From assembly GCA_050331395.1 (NCBI GenBank), contig JBHJGX010000037.1, positions 62,001-126,000 of the forward strand: a stretch of 64,000 nt of DNA, in the 5' to 3' direction. Position 1 is the first letter of the stretch; each line of letters begins with the position of its first letter. The notes below the pieces were generated by a model. The model did no database searches and was not told the origin of the DNA. It saw only the letters and a list, made by a program, of their open reading frames with translations. This stretch comes from Thermohalobaculum sp050331395 (GTDB lineage Bacteria; Pseudomonadota; Alphaproteobacteria; Rhodobacterales; Rhodobacteraceae). Position numbers and translations under genes: made by a program. Positions 60,801 through 64,000 of this stretch are shown one piece after another.

Positions 60801-61133
60801 CTCGACGAGTTGACGGTCACAACGCTCGGCGCGGATCTGCGCTATTTCCATCCCTCCGGCCTCTTCGCCGGCGCCTCGGTCGCGCATGTCTGGCACAGCT
60901 TCGAGCGCGATTTTCAAGATACCGGCGATGATCGCTTTGTCGTGGCTGGATTTCGTGTAGGCTATCGACTGCCTGAGGATCGCGGAATTATGACACTCGA
61001 CATCAGCAATGCCTTGGACTCGTCGTTCGGCTTTGAAGATCGGCCCCTGCGCGCCCTCGATATGGGCGAGACGGCCGAGCCCCGATTTGCCCGCGATTTC
61101 ACGGCTTTCGCCCGCTTTACTTTGGCATTTTGA
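57828..61133 (+). CDS. FecR-domain/TPR outer-membrane beta-barrel protein
   Basis: An 1101-residue exported protein with three parts. After a signal peptide (about 1-26) comes a FecR-like domain (about 38-180: GDALCAGDRIRTSDAGRAEL, then IDGTEAVVAT). The middle (about 220-560) is a run of tetratricopeptide-like helical repeats (ARSYALQGAGRLSEATAAARAA). The end (about 590-1101) alternates amphipathic strands and finishes FTAFARFTLAF, a typical outer-membrane barrel signal with terminal Phe. It is 67 bases after the CHASE2 cyclase. FecR/TPR proteins often accompany CHASE2 cyclases; the barrel suggests a surface pore or export role that is not known. Confidence 0.82.
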   Translation: MLRGLALLTVAATFGVALSDQRAGAEAGPCGAARVIAEAVVVDGRVTLIRAEGAGRALRRGDALCAGDRIRTSDAGRAELRFLDRDTTLGITGNTTLRIRAPASGENARLETGLVRFLSSVSGFFSIGTRHANAGIDGTEAVVATGPDGTLVLVREGDVTLAAEGSGIRISAGEAGFAAGGTVAPADPARLPPAFRPLAVDPEGASDWAIYYPPIRLGRGATAPEIAAARARLDADDPDGAEAILAAAALEGADRARALALRSVIAVFRGRSAEGLALAEEAVTEAPDLAAPRVARSYALQGAGRLSEATAAARAATERAPDDPFAAARLAELLMTEGDRIAALAAAEAALALGETPLARAIEGFAALSIGDRVRALGAFTRAIAREDSAPLPRLGLGLARIRSGDIATGRRDIELAANLDPRRAVIRTWLGRAYYAENRREKSAAQFDRAKGLDPDDPTPWLFSATQAFSENRPVEALDDLETARRLGPGRAVLRSEGGLGEDRAVRSAGLGRILDTLGFEERALEEAARAVEEDPGSGSAHRIFADIAGRQDLAFARSSAELKSKLLSPPSLAPVDPALGEADLALFEQSSIARASFAEYEPFFARDGVAARLSAFGGTQATVGDQLSVTARAGGLSLGVGQFFYRTDGYRLNNGVSHGLYTLEVKAEATPRLRLFGELRRRTTRAGDRQLEFDLSGESDSLANTLREDLDFDIEELKGRVGFAYEIDGRQDLIGVATAVTRDRDFTDREAGFFGEFDTAAGLEADGVDLQLQHIGRFGPLTLQTGLAYSAIDARFTQTSADPIFGGSTVDVDHQTVATAYSYATYRVTDLGPLTAASLTGGLSLDRSDPDRDVTSPSTDLNVKAGLRLEFGPALSLRAAYTESTTPSLLFDERLEPVTVAGFAQFRPEAPLERVRQAAGGLTWRPTRHLALGGDVVRRRVRGLLETGRVTERAEIWDLSAFGTATVAPGLAASLRVRHEDLTSSLDGDLDELTVTTLGADLRYFHPSGLFAGASVAHVWHSFERDFQDTGDDRFVVAGFRVGYRLPEDRGIMTLDISNALDSSFGFEDRPLRALDMGETAEPRFARDFTAFARFTLAF

Positions 61134-61160
61134 CCCCAATCCCCAAGAAATGAGGGACCT

Positions 61161-61448
61161 ATGCGCACGTTTATCGTCTCGACCGCTCTGCTTGCCGTGT
61201 TCGCAACCGCGGCCTATGCCCAAACAGTGAAACTGCCGCCCGCCGATCGCTGCACCGGCCGCTTTCCGGCCGGCCCGATGATCGATGGCACCTCGCCCAG
61301 TGTCGGCGGCAACATGTATTGTGCTGGCCTGAACGCCGACGAAGTGCAGATCGACAACTACTTTGCCGGCCCGCGCTACAATGCAACGGCCTACATTCCC
61401 TGTGCGGACTTCCCGTCGGGCAATATCGTCCACGACCAGTTCTGCTGA
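61161..61448 (+). CDS. Small secreted four-cysteine protein
   Basis: A 95-residue protein with a clear signal peptide (about 1-20, AAYA-QTV) leaving a 75-residue mature protein with four Cys (DRCTGR, MYCAG, IPCAD and the final QFC), enough for two disulfide bonds. The last residue is Cys. It starts 27 bases after the barrel protein and may be co-transcribed. I recognise no family. Low GC in the barrel gene's last 200 bases continues into it. Confidence 0.7.
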   Translation: MRTFIVSTALLAVFATAAYAQTVKLPPADRCTGRFPAGPMIDGTSPSVGGNMYCAGLNADEVQIDNYFAGPRYNATAYIPCADFPSGNIVHDQFC

Positions 61449-61454
61449 TCGGGC

Positions 61455-61480
61455 GCGCGCTCCTGTCCGCGGGAGCGCGC
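61455..61480. terminator. Possible hairpin terminator between convergent genes
   Basis: GCGCGCTCC and GGAGCGCGC form a nine-base stem with an eight-base loop just after the small secreted protein gene. There is no T-run on either strand, so its terminator role is uncertain. Confidence 0.35.
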
Positions 61481-61502
61481 CGTCCCTCGCTGGGTCGGCC
61501 CG

Positions 61503-62408
61503 TTAAGGCGTCTCATGCGCCTGTCGCTGGGCGGGCGCGGTCGCCTCGACGATCCCGGCGCCGATCACGAGCGCGGTGCCGAGGGCTTCGCGAAGGCCGA
61601 AGGGCTCCGCAGTCAGGATCGCCGCCGAGACGACGCCCACGACCACATCGCTCATCAGCAAAAGCCCGGCCCGACCGGGGCTGAGCACGGTCGCCGGCCA
61701 GATGGTGAGGGCGAGCATCGGCAGGACATAGAGCGCCGTCAGCAGTGCCCATGGGGTGGCCGCAAGCGCGGTCGCGGCCGTGGGAGGGGCGCCAAGTGCC
61801 GGCTCCCCGGTGGCGAGGAGCAGAAGGCTGACGGCGAGACTGCCGAAGACGAACGCGAAGATCTGCTCGGGCGCCGAGCGAACGCCCCCCTGCACCAGGC
61901 GGACCGAGCCCAGCGACCAGGCAAGCCCCGAGGCGAGCGCCAGCCAGTCGCCGGTATTGCGCGGCCAGGGCACGCCCTCGCCGATCCCGAGAATGACCAT
62001 CAGCCCTGCCAGCCCGAGCCCGAGCGCAAAGGCCCGGCGCCCGGTCAATCGTTCTCCGAGGAGCGCGAGCCCGAGAAGCGTGCTCCAAACCGGCGTAAGG
62101 TAGAAGAGGAGGAGCGCGCGGACGACGTCGGTGAGGACGATGGAAGTTGTATAGAGCGAGAAAGCCGCGCCGGTCAAAAGCCCGGTCAGAAGAAGCCCTC
62201 CCCAATCTTGGGCGATCTCCCGGCGTCTGAGGATAGCGACCGGCACGAGGAGAAGCCCGGTCGCCAGATACACGACGAGCCCCGACCAGACGCCGGCCAA
62301 CCCCATGGTCTCGAGCCCGCGCACCGGCAGCCAGACGAGCCCCCAGAGCGCGCCGCCAAGGACGATGCCGATGCTCGCGAGACGCGGGTCGCGAAGGTCG
62401 AAATGCAT
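61503..62408 (-). CDS. EamA-family DMT transporter
   Basis: A 301-residue inner-membrane protein with ten hydrophobic helices in two EamA repeats (about 10-140 and 150-285). LLLFYLTPVWSTLLGLALLGERLTGRRAFALGLGLAGL is the conserved end of the first repeat. The ATG at 62408 has GGAGA upstream. The family exports amino acids, nucleotides or metabolites; the substrate is unknown. It is convergent with the secreted-protein gene. Confidence 0.88.
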   Translation of the reverse strand: MHFDLRDPRLASIGIVLGGALWGLVWLPVRGLETMGLAGVWSGLVVYLATGLLLVPVAILRRREIAQDWGGLLLTGLLTGAAFSLYTTSIVLTDVVRALLLFYLTPVWSTLLGLALLGERLTGRRAFALGLGLAGLMVILGIGEGVPWPRNTGDWLALASGLAWSLGSVRLVQGGVRSAPEQIFAFVFGSLAVSLLLLATGEPALGAPPTAATALAATPWALLTALYVLPMLALTIWPATVLSPGRAGLLLMSDVVVGVVSAAILTAEPFGLREALGTALVIGAGIVEATAPAQRQAHETP

Positions 62409-62749
62409 GAGGGATCTCCGCCGCGCCGTCCGGGTCGGTCCGGAGCGTGCGATCTAGCAGAGACCGGCTGGTCCTGCCCAGAGGCGCCAACCCGACCGGG
62501 ACCCGTCGGCCATTTCCCCACGCGGTCCGGATCGGCGCGAGGCTCTGCCGATGACCGGAAAAGACCTCCATATTGCGGAGCATTGCCCGGCAGATGCGGC
62601 GATTTTTCGCCCTCGAGCCCGGCTTCCGCCCATTCGACGGTTGGACCGGGCCGCGGGCGGCAGTAGTTTTGGACGCACTGCGGGTCGATCCCGCTCCCCG
62701 CCTCGGGCATGGCCCGGCACAGGCGGCAGGACACAAGGAGCCTCAGTCC
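62409..62749. other. Divergent intergenic region before the second Tat-type binding protein
   Basis: A 340-base region between the EamA gene (minus) and the binding-protein gene (plus). It must hold both promoters; I could not pick a convincing pair. No gene is supported. Confidence 0.5.
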
Positions 62750-64000
62750 ATGACCGATCACTTCCACGGCGGGGGAACGCCCCCGCGCCCAATTCTTTGC
62801 GAGCTTGCCGCCGACGCCCGGGCCGGACGGCTCGACCGACGGGAATTCCTCGCGCTCGCGACGACCTTCGGCGCCACCGCAGCGGGCGCCTATGCGCTCC
62901 TCGGCGACGTGCGGCCGGCCCTCGCCCAGGCGACCCCGACCAAGGGCGGCACGCTCCGGATCGGCATGCGGGTCATGGCGATCGAGGATCCGCGCCGCTT
63001 CGACTGGCCGGAGATGTCGAATGTCGCGCGGCAATTCTGCGAAACGTTGGTGCGCTGGGAGCCGGACTTCACGTTCTCCGGACAGTTGCTCGAGGGGTGG
63101 GAGGTCTCCGACGACGCTACCGTCTACACGCTGTCGCTCCGCCCGGGGGTCACCTGGACGAACGGCGATGCCTTTACGGCCGAAGATGTCCTGCACAATA
63201 TCCGGCGGTGGTGCGACCGCTCGGTCGAAGGCAACTCCATGGCAAACAGCTTTGCGACGCTGATCGATCCGGAGACGAACCGGCTCGCAGAGGGCGTGGC
63301 CGAGCAAATCGACGAGCTGACCGTACGGCTCACGCTGCCGCGGCCCGATATCTCGCTTATCGCCGCCATGTCCGATTATCCCGCGCTTATCGTGCACCGG
63401 AGCTTCGGCGACGGGGACAACCTGCGGGACATGCCGCTCGGCACCGGCGCGTTCGAACTCGCCTCGCTCAGCGTGGGCACCCGGGCGGTGGTCCGGCGCC
63501 GCGAGAACGGGGCGTGGTGGGGCGGCGAAGCGCTGCTCGACGAGGTCGAATTCCTCGATTTCGGCACCGATCCGGTCGCGATCGTGTCGGCCTTCGAGAG
63601 CGAAGAGATCGACGTGAACGACCAATCGCCCGCCGATATGATCGAAGTGCTCGACGGGCTCGGGCTCGAGCGGAAGGAAAAGGCGACCGCCCAAACCATC
63701 GTCGCACGGATGAATGTGAGCGTCGCGCCCTATGACGATCCGGCTGTCAGACGCGCGATCCAAAAGGCCGTCCGCAACGAGGTGATTATGCAGCTCGGCA
63801 TCGAGGGCCGCGGGCTGCTCGGCGAAAACCACCATGTGGGGCAGATGCATCCCGAATACGCCGATATCGGAGCCCCCGTCCACGATGCGGACGCAGCGGT
63901 GGCCGAGCTCGAAGCGGCAGGCCAGGGCGATGCGACCTTCGATCTGGTCTCGATCGACGGGGATTGGCAGCGCACGACCATGGATGCGGTCGCGGGCGAG
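62750..64000 (+). CDS. Tat-exported peptide-type ABC binding protein (3' end outside window)
   Basis: The first 417 residues of a family 5 solute-binding protein. A twin-arginine signal with DRREFL at 29-34 and a cleavage-like ALAQ near 63 is followed by KGGTLRIGMRV and the family segment LRPGVTWTNGDAFTAEDVL. AAGGAG precedes the ATG. The gene runs off the window; transporter permeases may follow outside. It is related in type, but not closely in sequence, to the orphan binding protein at 39236. The ligand is unknown. Confidence 0.9.
   Translation, partial: MTDHFHGGGTPPRPILCELAADARAGRLDRREFLALATTFGATAAGAYALLGDVRPALAQATPTKGGTLRIGMRVMAIEDPRRFDWPEMSNVARQFCETLVRWEPDFTFSGQLLEGWEVSDDATVYTLSLRPGVTWTNGDAFTAEDVLHNIRRWCDRSVEGNSMANSFATLIDPETNRLAEGVAEQIDELTVRLTLPRPDISLIAAMSDYPALIVHRSFGDGDNLRDMPLGTGAFELASLSVGTRAVVRRRENGAWWGGEALLDEVEFLDFGTDPVAIVSAFESEEIDVNDQSPADMIEVLDGLGLERKEKATAQTIVARMNVSVAPYDDPAVRRAIQKAVRNEVIMQLGIEGRGLLGENHHVGQMHPEYADIGAPVHDADAAVAELEAAGQGDATFDLVSIDGDWQRTTMDAVAGE

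Noticed and set aside
1..64000. CRISPR array or tRNA genes
   Set aside because: No spaced identical repeats were seen apart from the short block near 35.4 kb, and no tRNA arm pattern ending in CCA or T-loop GTTCGA was recognised in the intergenic regions.

Overview
This is a 64 kb chromosomal stretch from a high-GC alphaproteobacterium, almost certainly a member of the Rhodobacterales (Paracoccaceae/Roseobacteraceae group). The evidence is a B12-dependent class II ribonucleotide reductase (NrdJ), a DUF6524-type membrane protein, three envelope proteins with the VPLPA/PEP-CTERM tail typical of this order, a Gram-negative (class GN) sortase with its vWA target, and YjbF/YjbH envelope proteins. 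Most of the window is dense core genome. I see no tRNA, rRNA, CRISPR array, prophage or intact transposon.

Layout. 1-6 kb: end of a yjbH-like gene, yjbF-like lipoprotein, an RluB-type pseudouridine synthase divergent from tadA, and a UbiH-family monooxygenase. 6-13.5 kb (minus strand): nrdJ with a clear intrinsic terminator and two NrdR-like boxes, then secA with a good sigma70-type promoter. 13.8-19.5 kb: parvulin isomerase - argJ - mutT - VOC protein, chained by overlapping stop/start codons, followed by ferredoxin-NADP reductase and a methyltransferase. 19.5-25 kb: amidotransferase, FG-GAP protein, VPLPA-CTERM protein, ferredoxin, and MATE and MFS transporters. 25-29 kb: vWA sortase target, sortase and a DUF4241-like membrane protein in one operon. 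29-35 kb: rpsD, small lipoprotein and enzyme genes, LysE exporter, cca, CoA Nudix hydrolase, DUF6524 and a GNAT acetyltransferase. 35.4-39 kb: short tandem repeats, a collapsed SDR gene, secG, and an ArnT-like/GT2/LABN glycosylation trio. 39-48 kb: an orphan Tat-exported peptide-binding protein, a VPLPA-CTERM protein, a ugpBAEC-type glycerol-3-phosphate importer with an extra small gene inside, and an iron alcohol dehydrogenase. 47.6-52.5 kb is the accessory, decaying part: a frameshifted gene remnant, a third VPLPA-CTERM protein, a broken IS5-family transposase, an esterase, and an AT-richer liv-type binding protein followed by 600 bases of apparent gene debris. 52.5-56 kb: livHMGF-type permease and ATPase genes. 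56-61.5 kb: a CHASE2 nucleotide cyclase, a FecR/TPR/beta-barrel protein and a small cysteine-containing secreted protein. 61.5-64 kb: a DMT exporter and the start of a second Tat-exported peptide-binding protein.

Three local units are the most likely to be under-described: the vWA-target/sortase/DUF4241-like operon, whose sorting signal departs from LPxTA; the CHASE2 cyclase with atypical catalytic residues beside the FecR/TPR/barrel protein; and a 99-residue, TTG-initiated protein wedged between the two permease genes of the ugp-like importer. Family names rest on motif and architecture recognition by eye; no database search was run.
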